From: Scytalidium lignicola
Lineage: Eukaryota; Ascomycota; Leotiomycetes
Reading direction: 5' to 3'
Assembly (NCBI GenBank): GCA_002812745.2
Contig: NCSJ02000272.1
Span: 1 to 58,476, forward strand
DNA: 58,476 nt
Positions 11,060 through 21,204 of the stretch are shown here, piece after piece (position 1 is the first letter of the stretch; the number at the start of each line of letters is the position of its first letter). The translations under genes and the position numbers were made by a program. The notes below the pieces were generated by a model. That model was given only the letters and a program-made list of their open reading frames with translations, had not been told where the DNA came from and searched no databases.

Positions 11060-12300
11060 TAGTCAGAGCCTGAACATCGCTAAAGTTATAGGGTGCTCTC
11101 AGGCTCTAGTAATAAGAGTGGTTTGTGCAAATAGCCGGTATTAGCAAATTGGACGTGCATACCGTATAAGTACGGAGTACGGAGTAAACCGTGTGCATTT
11201 AATAGGTCCGGCCATTAGGAAACCCAAGCTTTCTACTCGTAGGACCTCTGTAGTGCAACCCCACCAGCCTAGGTCTGGACCTTCTTCTAAGGGAATAAGC
11301 TCCTCTGCTAATTGATATTTAAAGTGTGAGCGGAGCCGTACTGTATGGGTACATGAACACAGGGGGTAGGGTTGCAGTGAAGTTCTGGGTTGTCAGAACA
11401 CATAAGGGTCCAACTGGAGATTTCCTTTTGTTCCGACATGGGGTTTGTCACAGCCTTGCAGATAAAACGTGAGATAAGACGCGGTAAGCCTGTTTAATTT
11501 CCTACACAGAAAATAGAGTTACAGATTTACGAGCACAAACTGATGACCAATTGCGACATTAGTTTTTGTACGGAGAGTTGTGTGATGAGAGGCAGTAAGA
11601 TGCGTGCTTAAGTTGTTACAGGTGGACTAGCACGACTAGACGTACATGTAAGCCACGGCTGTACCCGACCCGTTAACTCGGAGCGAACCGCTATTAGCGG
11701 TGCTGATACAGTATAGGTAAGCTTACGTACAAGCTCTAGAGCTATGATCAACCAGTGTCATTGTGTGGATTAAACTCTAATTGCTGTGCTTGTCAAAAGC
11801 TAGGAACGTCACTTTCTTTGAGAAACTGGTGGCCAGGAATGAGGCAACAGGCCGGTGACAAAGCCAGACGGTCATAATGTATATACGTTTAAACATCTTT
11901 TATAGTCCTACACAATACTCATAGTAGAATTAAATACAAGTCAAATACAAATACATGATCGATAAATCATAATTTACATCAATAATCGCATCTAATATGC
12001 GATTATGCCATCGATTCCCACCGTTCCGGTAGCGCCGTAACCTCTCAAGAAAATCGTTCAATCTAAACCAACATATCGAGTATATCCTGATGTATCCGAG
12101 TAAAGCCAAGCTTTAAATAGCGTTTATGAGTCTTAAACAATACAGTTCTATAGTTGTGAAAATATCTCATTCAAGTAAGCAGAGAAATTGCTGAATATAT
12201 CCGAGCCAAAGACGCTACCCGCATCTCCCGTAAACGTCGCAGTAACACTTTCCTAAATCAGGGCAACTACATCGGCCATTAGCAAATACATCTATCGGGG
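11060..12300. other. Intergenic region with short palindromes, no gene
   Basis: No coding frame is supported. Near 11060-11110 the arms CAGAGCCTGA and TCAGGCTCT form an imperfect hairpin. Near 11986-12005 AATCGCAT and ATGCGATT form another. TACGGAGTACGGAGTA occurs near 11170. None is long enough to name as an element. Confidence 0.45.
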
Positions 12301-12335
12301 AGGATGTCAATGGTTGAGAGGAGAGGTTTAACATA

Positions 12336-13242
12336 CTAAACCGGATCCCGCATCATAAAAATATGCCAGAGGTACTCCAAGACCCTCCCACTGATAGCAT
12401 CATCCAACGGCGTATCCAGCAGCCATTGCCTGTAACGAATATATTCCTCCTTCTTCCTCTGTCGTATCTGTGTTCTAGACGCAGCCCACTGGCTACAACA
12501 AGGCGCGGCAATGAGTTCTGGTGTTGGAACGTCGGCGCCGAAGATATCCTTCCACGCCTGAGCGAATGCTATCTCGTGGGGCTTGTCCTTGATCATGTTT
12601 TTGCGAAACGGGCGGATCTCATCGGGACAGCCTGGAATGTGTATACATCGTAGGTTGGCGTAGCCGGACTGCTGAACGAAGTCGATACGTAGATTTCGGA
12701 CGGAATTGACGTTATCGTAGTCATCGGCGTCGTTGTGCCAGGCCTTGGGATATCCATCCCGATGAGCGTGGAGAAACACAACCGTGGACGGCAGCTTGTC
12801 GTAGTGGTCGATGATATAGGTGAGGTAGACCATTGCTTCGTGGCCTTTGTTTTTCGGGGGCTTAAGAGGCGCATCTGGGTCGTCTACAGTATAGATGGCA
12901 TGTTGCCAACTGAATTGATCACGGTGATGGGTTAGCGATTGTCAGCTCGATCTGCGACGGATCGATTTAAAATCTTAAGAATAACTCATACTCGGGAAGG
13001 TTCTCAGCTACCCATCCGGTCGATTCATTTCTCAAATGTCCCACCACTATTACCTTGTCTGGTAACTTTGGCCGGTCGTCTACCACGTCACTCTTCTCTG
13101 GTTCAACTTCAAGCGGCGCAGGCGGCGATGGTTGTACCAAGAAACCGCGGCCCAACGGGCGCAGATACATATATATGAAAGCATAGGAAATGAGCACGAT
13201 TGCTGTCGCCAGCGCGATCCGAGATGATATTCGAGCCCCCAT
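12336..13242 (-). CDS. DUF3431 family protein with N-terminal membrane anchor
   Basis: Two exons on the minus strand, 13242-12992 and 12909-12336, give 274 aa. The intron 12991-12910 (82 bp) has GTATGAGT, a GCTAACC branch point and a TTCAG acceptor; splicing restores NLPDWQHAIYTVDDP across the junction. Residues about 5-28 are hydrophobic (ALATAIVLISYAFIYMYL), a signal anchor, followed by a Pro-rich linker. The rest is the DUF3431 domain with AMVYLTYIIDHYD, VVFLHAHRDGYPKAWHND and a CIHIPGCPDE segment; YIRYRQWLLDTPLDD and YLWHIF lie near the C-terminus. The family is fungal and uncharacterised, thought to be secreted or Golgi-type and sometimes compared with glycosyltransferases; no activity can be claimed. 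The gene looks intact. Confidence 0.85.
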
Positions 13243-13985
13243 ACTTCCTTTGGAGGCCTGCTGGTGCTGCAGGAGGATAAAAGAGAGAGATGGAGAGAGT
13301 CATTTTTCTCAAGTCCGGTGGTGTTTTCAACGCTGAAATTACGGGCTCAGCGGGGCAGGGGCTGGCTGGGCTGGATGGACATGCAGCATTCCAACATAAC
13401 CATGTCCGGCCAATCAGAAAGCTCACTGTTGCGCGCGCCATCACCCTACCCGTCCATGTGGCGCTGCAGCGTATCCGGCCGTAGATTCATTCCGTTGTGT
13501 GTTTGGGATTGGTGCTCATACACAGAAAAATATGTGAGTTGGCAGAAGATATAGATATAAATATATTTGATGTACTTCCAAAGCGTACCAAGAGGAAAAA
13601 TTCTCTCTTTTTCTTTGTTTTGTTTTAGAGTTCAAGAATGCTCTGCAAAAAACAGTTACTTTAAGCGCCGAGTGGTGTCTCTCTTTTTTCTGGGGCTCAT
13701 TTATCGTACCCTGGCATTGCAACTTCCTGAAGGAGAAACACCAACAGAATCCAACAAAAATCCAAAAAGTCTTAGCCTTGCCATTGGATCATGTCCATAT
13801 CGCGGCCAAGCTGACCCGGTACCATAGGTAATCGTTATGTACCCAGGTTAGTCCCGTCTGCGTTGATTTTGGTAATCCTTTCGTCTCTCGTTCGGTTCTC
13901 TTCTACTTTTATTATTTTGCCGCCAATATATGCATGTCTGCGCTTTTTCCCTTGAAAACCTGACATTCGATTCATCGCTGGAAAG

Positions 13986-15720
13986 ATGAACTTATGTCTT
14001 TTTCTGACCCTGGTCTTTCTTTTCATCTGCTCTACTGTCTGCGCTGATTCTTGTGTTCCACTCTTTCTCCCAATCCAAAATGTCACGGTCGAGTCGTCCA
14101 CCATTAAGCGCGGAGTTTTGTTAGCCATCGGAACACCACCACAGAATGTATCCCTAGAAATATCACCGTCTGTTTACTGCTCAACCGTTATCACGGGATT
14201 ATTCATGCTAACTTCACGTAGATGGGTCAATAATACTTGGATTTTTGACCGAAGTGGGCAATGCGATGCATCAAGTCCGCCAATTGAATGTGCTGGTGTC
14301 CGTGGTTCGGCGTTCAACGAGAATAGTTCTTCTACTTGGGCGTCGTCTCCTGTTACAGATGATGATGTTCCTGAGAATCGAGCTGTCATGCAAGGTTATG
14401 GCGCATCTATCAGCTCCAATGACTTGTTTGGGTCGGATACCCTCCGGTTCTTATCCTCAGTTTCGCTGCCCCATTTTCCTTTTCGGATTCCCCGGGTCAA
14501 CTGGCAAGCTCAATCTTCTATGATAGGCCTGGGGAGCCAATCCACGTTTATGAATGCACTCCAAAACTCAGGCATCATTTCATCGAGAGTATGGTCATAT
14601 TGGTATGGGTTGACTGGTCTTGGCCAGCAGATGGACGGTGGAGTGGTTTTTGGAGGCTTCGACCAAGCGAAGACGAAAGGGAATAACTACACCCAAAGTC
14701 TGCGTGACAACGTACCTTCTTGTCCGACAAAAATTGTCGCAATCATATCTGAGATTACAATGAACTTTCCCAACGGAACCAAGAAGAACATCTTGGGATC
14801 ATCACACGGCTCAGCCTTGCAAATGTGTATCAACCCTACTTACCCTCTCATAACTATTCCCTTTGATATCTGGAATACATTCAGTGATTATGCTGGCGGG
14901 ACGTTTATTGGACGATCCTTAGGGATCAATCTCTTCAGCATGCTTTATTCTGCTGACGATGTGTAAGTGATATTATGTCTCCCTACCAGCAATCCTATAT
15001 AGCTACACAAATCTAACTGTACTTAGATACGATGGATCCCTCACTTTCACGATAGACAACTCCTTGGACATCACTATTCCCAATAGCGAACTTGTCCAGC
15101 CCGACATCACATACGATGTCAATGGCAACATAGGCTATAATAGCTCCACGCGCGAAATTATGCTGAATAGCCTCCAGCAGGTCAATGCAAACGATGAACC
15201 CCAACTCGGCCATACCTTCCTCAGCGCGGCCTATTTGATGGTTGATGTGGATGCGAATACCTATACCTTATGGGAAGCAAACCCAACAGACGATCAGCAG
15301 TTGGTGACATATCCAAGCGGCACATCCTGCAATGCTTCTGCCTCCCATTCATCTGAACAGTCAGACTCAAGTTCAAGTTCTAGTCTAAGTTCTAGCCCTA
15401 CCACATCTTCTCCCCCGAGCTCTAGCACACCATCAGCCCCAAAGCCTCCACATCATAGCAATGCCGGGGCGATAGCAGGAGGTGTTGTAGGAGCAATTGC
15501 GGTAGTTGCTCTTTTACTATCAGGACTCTTCATATATTTTCGAAGGAAGCGCCGAGCGGAAGGTATCAGAAAACAAGGCGATATCCCTTCAGCAGACATC
15601 TTACTTAAACAAACGTCCTATCAGGATCGAGCTGGATTATATGTCAAAGCAGAACTTTCTGATCATCACAAAGTGGAACTTCCTGCAAACAAGATCGTGT
15701 CTGTGTATGAGCTAGGTTAA
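13986..15720 (+). CDS. Membrane-anchored pepsin-fold protein, catalytically incomplete
   Basis: Exons 13986-14962 and 15027-15720 encode 556 aa; the 64-bp intron has GTAAGTG, a CTAAC branch point and a TTAG acceptor, joining V-Y-D. Residues 1-20 are a signal peptide. The family A1 fold is marked by LLAIGTPPQNVSLEI (about 45-59), the QMDGGVVFGGFD segment and YPLITIPFDIWNTF. The first catalytic DTG is replaced by ISPS (59-62), and the expected second Asp motif is not visible, so proteolysis is unlikely. A Ser/Pro-rich, probably glycosylated stalk (about 425-465) leads to one transmembrane helix (about 473-497), a basic FRRKRR stop-transfer and a cytoplasmic tail of about 55 residues. Similar fungal receptor-like 'acid protease' proteins exist, usually called aspartic-type endopeptidases by automatic annotation. 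A surface sensor or wall role is inference. Confidence 0.8.
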
Positions 15721-15982
15721 CAAGAATATAATTAATACATTCGTTGGGAAAGGTAATGTGGAGGATATGATTTTTTGCGTAGAGATACCAAAAGAATTAA
15801 TGCGGAAATTTTATATGTATTTTATGTCAGCGGCCTGTTCTATCCAGGATATGAAAACAGTTTCTTTTCTAGGTGCATAAGGCGCCATGCCATGTTGTGT
15901 CGTATATATCCACTTCTCATACGTTCATTGCAATCCATAATCGCAGAGGTAACTCGAATTTTCTACCATAAGATGTAGCCTT

Positions 15983-16472
15983 ACGAGCCGGGTGCTGTAA
16001 GTCTGTGTCGCTTAGGTAGGTCTCTTACCAAAATATTTGTAAATCATACACTGTAAATTTTCAAATACTTTCTTTTAATTTTCAGCATATACTAAGTAAT
16101 GAAATTCTTTTTAAACATAAAAAAGTAATATGTTAGTTTTATAACTTTACAAAGATATTGATTTTAAATTTCAAGAATGATATATCTTTAATTATATAAC
16201 AATTTATTATATTAAAATATAACAAGCTTGAACGCCTATGCTAAAAAAACTAATAACTAAGCAAAAAATAAAAATTATAATTATAAAAGAATTGAATAAT
16301 ATATTACAAGATTAGATAAATAGTTTGATTTTAAAACAAGAATATTAAGTTCATGTACTTATATAACAGCACAAATCATTTATTCTCAATTATATTGTTA
16401 TTATGCACTTCAGTTTTACGGTTTCAATTGTAATGTGCCCTGTACGACACAGACTTACGGCACCCAGCTCGT
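15983..16472. mobile_element. 490-bp non-autonomous TIR element (MITE-like)
   Basis: The left end 15983-16010 begins ACGAGCCGGGTGCTGTAAG and the right end 16445-16472 is its inverted complement with two mismatches over 28 bp. The interior is very AT-rich and has no transposase frame. The right end is followed by TA (16473-16474), while the left is preceded by TT, so a TA duplication (Tc1/mariner type) is possible only if one base changed. The mismatches are transitions of the kind RIP makes. Confidence 0.75.
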
Positions 16473-16560
16473 TAATACTATGAGGTCTAAAATAACCTGC
16501 GACAATTCTCCGGTGTTTTGAATAATGATATTAGTTTTAGGTTTCTGTTTTTGACCCAGC

Positions 16561-16765
16561 AAATTTTTACTTTACTTTTTACTTTATGATTTACCCTTAT
16601 ATTAATACTGTTAATAATGCCTTTATATTAGCTTTAATTATCCTTTAGAGAAAGTCTTAGATTTTTCATAACTCTTCTCTTTAACGATACAGTAATATCA
16701 AACTATGAAAGTTCTTTTCAGGATGTTTATTGACCATTATAACTTCGAGGAGATTTCATAAAAGA
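16561..16765 (+). repeat. RIP-mutated copy of 10548-10752
   Basis: The alignment to 10548-10752 is gapless over 205 bp. Nearly every difference is C to T or G to A here, for example TTATGATTTACCCTTATATT against TCATGATCCATCCTCATATT. The reading frame that begins at 10692 is represented here only by its first ~25 codons, with a premature stop, before the sequence diverges and the 290-bp element at 16781 begins. Confidence 0.8.
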
Positions 16766-16772
16766 AAACTAA

Positions 16773-17078
16773 AAGAATAAGGCCTCAGCTAAATCGACTC
16801 CTACCCTCTGCAAAATCGACTCCTACACCACCAGAATTACCACAAATGCTGGAAGGTTTAAGCGAGAACACTTTTATACCAAACTCCCTTACTTCAACTG
16901 GCGATTTTACAATAAATTTCTATAAGAGATATATAATTAAAATCGATATTTCTGTTAATTTGAGCTTGCCATTCTGATATATCTTATTCGAGTTAATTGC
17001 AGTTCATTGGTTGTTGTGGTATCTCTGTACAAAAATTACAGCATTAGCAGGAGTCGATTTTGCTGAGGCCAAGAATAA
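16773..17078. mobile_element. 290-bp TIR element with 8-bp target duplication (hAT-like MITE)
   Basis: The element spans 16781-17070. Left terminus GGCCTCAGCTAAATCGACTC and right terminus, inverted, GGCCTCAGCAAAATCGACTC match over about 24 bp with two mismatches. A second partial copy of the terminal motif (GCAAAATCGACTCCTAC) lies just inside the left end at 16810-16826. The element is flanked by a perfect 8-bp direct repeat AAGAATAA (16773-16780 and 17071-17078), the duplication size of hAT and related superfamilies. There is no internal transposase. It retains many C and G bases, so it seems to have inserted after the surrounding RIP. Confidence 0.85.
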
Positions 17079-18413
17079 ACATAATTTAATAATTTAACTG
17101 TTTAAGTACTATCTTCTCTACAGTATCCTTATACAGAATTACAAAGTCGAGATAGCACTACCACTGACAATGTAACTCTAAATCTCTCATTTAGACATTA
17201 TCTCTGGGTATTAAAATATCTGGGATCTTAGGCTAGTCAATCACAAGGCTATGGACTAATCTTATTCAAATTTGTGAGAACCGCTCTGCAAAATTGTGTA
17301 TATCCTTGACAGATGCGGAGATAAGAAGACATACGTCCACGCGTCTCACAACCCCCTAACAAAATCAGCCTACGCCACATTGTCTACCCGCTCTGAAGGA
17401 TCATTTACATGGGTTGAACTGCTACCCCGTTTAATATGCCATCTGAACATTTCGGAAACATGGAAGCCAGGATAATTCTTATCACAAAAATCTTCCTGAT
17501 AGGGTTTGGCAGAAAGCTCATGCTGAGATAGACACCTAGCCTCTTACACGTTTGCCGTTGGCCCGAGGATAGTCGCCGAGTAGACGGAGGTTGTGAAATG
17601 TTGCACAGTGTTTGAGGAACGGAACTTCTAAGATATTTGCAACTATTTTAATTTGTGTGGGCAGTTTTGAGTGGTTCTTTCTTGGTATTCGGACACCATA
17701 AGTATTACCATCAGATATCGGCTGGTCTTTGTTCGTGACTGATTAATACTGGCTGCTTCCAAAGCTTATTCAATGATGTCGTCGAGATCTCTAAATCCTG
17801 CAACATAGACCCAGTTGTAAGTCTCCGCAGCCGGCCGTTATTTCACTTTCGGATCGGCCGATCTACCACGATCTATGGAGACAATAGGAAATCCTCATTC
17901 ACGCACTAAGGGTGATGTTCTAAATGAACATTACCAATCTACATACTCGATTCCGTTGAAATTGCTTCCATGAAGATCTGTCCACACTGTTTAGTTCAAT
18001 GAAACATTATATGATCTCTAGCGAGGGTCCACTGGCTGTTAATATAAGATTAATTCTAATATGAACGGAGAAAGTGAGGCCTTGGTGGAATCAAACCTAG
18101 GCAGCAGCTGTACTTTCGGAGGAGGACGAACCTGGCTGAGAATTTCGGGAAGCATTTATGCCCTGTAGAAGCTAACCATATTCTGGCTACTTACTATGCA
18201 GACGTCGTCATCACTCTCACCTGGTCTCAGGTTTTCCAATACACATATATTTGACCCGCCTTGTAATACTCCTCGGTACTTAAAGTAAGGTGTCAGCTAC
18301 ATGCCTTTCTCATATTCCTAATTATTTTGCGATCGTATAATTTGCCCTTTAGATTTAGAGCCGGAGAGAAATACTGCCCTCATTCCTTTCCTATTAGATA
18401 TCGTATATCAAAA
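17079..18413. other. Intergenic region upstream of the tyrosinase gene
   Basis: No coding frame is supported. The first part is AT-rich and decayed; from about 17300 composition becomes normal. The last 100 bases before the tyrosinase ATG at 18414 presumably hold its promoter, but no clear TATA box can be assigned. Confidence 0.45.
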
Positions 18414-19790
18414 ATGAGACTCCTCATTGCTTTCACAACAGCTGCTAGTCTGATAACACTAGGCTTTTGTGATAAAACCATGTCTTCAACCTATACTGCC
18501 CCTCCAGGAGTTGACCTAGTGGAGTTGCAACGGCAGGCACATCGAAACCAACTTGCGGAACTGAGAAAGCGTGCTGGTGGATGCACGCTAGAAAATGTAA
18601 CAATACGCAAAGAATGGCAAAGAACCCTTTCTCCAAGCTCATCAACATATATTCCTATGATATTATCAAGGTCTAACTATTGTGTGTATAGGGGTTCTCT
18701 AACAGCAGAACAGCGGATTAATTACACTAATGCTGTATTGTTCCTGCAATCTAAGCCGGCAATTACACCCAAGTCCGCTGCTCCTGGAGTCCGTAGCAGA
18801 TTTGATGATTTTACTGCAACCCACATCAACCAGACTCTCATTATCCACTTTACGGTAAGTTATCTTCCCATACCATATAGTCCATTCCAACCTATATAGC
18901 GCTGTGGAACTGATTAAATAAAGTCCATATTCTTTGCCTGGCATCGATATTTCCTCCATACCTATGAACAGGCACTGATCAATGAATGTGGCTACACAGG
19001 TGTCCAGCCCTACTGGAATTGGACTGACCATGCTGATAACCCTCTCGAAAATCCTCTTTTCGATGGCTCTGAAACCTCTATTGGTGGCGATGGAGCCTAC
19101 ATCCCTCACAATGTAACCTATGTCAATGTACCCGTCATAAATATAACTGAGGCTCTCCCGGGCGGCACTGGTTCCGGCTGCATCTATAATGGGCCTTTCA
19201 AAAACATGACTGTAAACCTCGGTCCCAATTCCTCTTTGTACTATAACCCCCGCTGCCTAACTCGAGACTTCCACAGCTTCGTCTCTAGCGTGGATTTCTC
19301 GTACGCCAATGTTACCTCCCTTATCACCGACTCCAACGACCTCATTACCTTCACCAACACCGTCAACCTGTACTATGGAGTACACACCGCTGGCCATCAG
19401 ACCATTGGCGGCCTACAGACGGATCTCTTTGCTAGTCCCGGCGATCCAGCCTTTTTCTTCCACCACGCAGAGCTCGACCATATCTGGAACACTTGGCAGT
19501 GGCTTGATCCCAAGAACCGCATCAGCCAGGTAGCAGGCACCTTGACTTTCTCAAACAGTGAGTTTTCCCATTCTAGCTCTCTATCCTGCCCCAACTTACT
19601 CCCCTACGCTACAAAAACCAGAAATTCACATGATATTTGCCTATTTTCAACTCTAACACCCTTCACAGTCCCTCCTTCTGCAAACGGCACCCTTTTCACC
19701 CCTATGAACTTGGGATATAATGCTGGCACTGTTCTGACAAAAGATGTTGTATCTACAATTGATGGTCCGTTTTGCTACATCTATGAGTAA
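18414..19790 (+). CDS. Secreted tyrosinase (type 3 copper monooxygenase)
   Basis: Four exons, 18414-18616, 18692-18854, 18924-19557 and 19669-19790, give 373 aa. Residues 1-19 are a signal peptide; the in-frame ATG at 18327 would put 29 extra residues before it, so 18414 is preferred. CuA ligands lie in THIN, the HFT at residue ~120 and AWHRYF (His129). CuB ligands are His276 and His280 in VHTAGHQ and a His of FFHHAELDH (302/303). Type 3 copper enzymes oxidise phenols to quinones, in pigment or secondary metabolism. Intron 1 (75 bp) appears to be GC-AG: the donor reads G-GCAAAG, with a CTAAC branch and TATAG acceptor, and its removal gives RKEWGSLTAEQR, the family sequence. Introns 2 and 3 are GT-AG. 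No C-terminal cap domain is visible, so it belongs to the short tyrosinase type. Confidence 0.9.
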
Positions 19791-21204
19791 ATTAGCACAG
19801 TTTGCTGCAATCTAACTTCATTAAGCTTGGAATGCGGCATTATAGCGGTCGAGTCTGCGTCTCCAGGTCCACCATATTCTTGGCTCCCTACATCTGAAGA
19901 GCTGTTACTTGTAGGTGGAGGTACGTAAGAACCGCCTGGTGGTCCAAAGGATTATGATTAGCTCAAAGTGCCTAATAGAAGAATTAACAGCAAAAGTCTT
20001 ACCCTGTACCGATTTGCTATCCTATAGTGACGTTACTGCATGTCTCCATGATGTATAGATTCCAAGATAGCAGCTAAGTGACGGTGATATTCCTAATTGT
20101 TGAATTATCTGTACAGGTGTTGAGTCTCGAGGGCTACTCCCTTAGGCTTATTTGGCTAAAATTTGTATGAGTAATATTTAAGGATTATATTTACTCAACG
20201 GCGTGGTAAAACGTTTGTCAAAGGCCCTCGAGCCTCAACACTTGTACGTGGTGAGGGCTACGAACCTATAGCTTTGTCTGTAAAGCCAAGATTAAGTCAT
20301 TCAGCGATAATTATTCCTTCATCAACAATGCGTTAACGCGTTGAAAATTATCCTTCTGAACTTCCTGAAACACCACAGATAAAGATAGCCACAACATCAT
20401 CACGAAATAGTTTGGTTCTCCATTTCAAGATGTATGTTATACTTCATTACAATGGAAAATAAACGTGGTGAACTTACTTTCCTGCTTGACAATTGTTTAT
20501 AATCTTTAAGATCAATTACAATAACAAAATGCATTTCAAGAGAAGAATAACTATTAACAAATATACTAAGTTATAAACTTAGACATATTAACAAGTATCC
20601 TCATACAATAAGATGAAAAATAGTCAAATTAAACTTTATGAAGAGTTACAGTCAGAACAGAGTATAATATAAGAAGATGGTAGGCTAAATTACGAAGTAA
20701 TAAGTGTATAAGAATTTGAGTAGCTTGAGTTTAGGCTTTAAGGAAGGCTTTGTCCTTGCTCATTTACTGTTAATTATCAGCAGAATGCGAATAAAGGACA
20801 AGAATATCAGTAGAGGAAACCATGTACCATAGCCTGAGGAGTCTCTACAGATGCTTATAAATTAGGAGGTCAAATAAAGAGTATGATTAAAAAAAGGTTT
20901 GTCAAAGTTTTTAAATATAAGGCAACAGCGTTAACAAAGGCAACTTATGCCTTTTAGCCTTGTTAGTTCTAGTAGCTTTTAAAACTCCTAGGAAATGTTA
21001 GTCATCCATATCTTTCATCATGATGGAGTGGCTTCATACTGCATCGCCTTTCGAAGACGCTTGATCGTCTTTGGAAGATATTGCTGTATCTCTGTTTGAT
21101 AGTCAATATTGACTCAGTGTTGAGAAAATTACGGTTAATAAAGTTAAAAGTTTACTAATTTAAGGAATTTTTAGTGTTTAAAATTATTAAAAGTTCGGTT
21201 AATT
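19791..21204. other. Intergenic region; possible short coding relic on the minus strand
   Basis: Between the tyrosinase and DUF4246 genes. On the minus strand near 19950-19800 a Gly/Pro/Ser-rich frame (GPPGGSYVPPPTSNSSS) is open for about 50 codons but lacks a start and a family match; it may be an exon relic. A 137-bp inverted-repeat element lies at 20111-20247. The rest, especially 20400-21200, is AT-rich with no supported feature. Confidence 0.4.
20111..20247. mobile_element. 137-bp inverted-repeat element (mini-MITE)
   Basis: The left end GTACAGGTGTTGAGTCTCGA and the right end, inverted, GTACAAGTGTTGAGGCTCGA match over about 24 bp with two mismatches. If the outer TA of GTAC is the duplicated target, the TIRs start CAGGTGTTGAG or CAAGTGTTGAG. 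The interior is AT-rich and non-coding. The size and ends fit a very short MITE; a hairpin-forming regulatory element is the alternative. Confidence 0.6.

Noticed and set aside
18327..18413. Upstream in-frame extension of the tyrosinase N-terminus
   Set aside because: The ATG at 18414 begins a clean signal peptide; the extra 29 residues would hide it and are not family-like.
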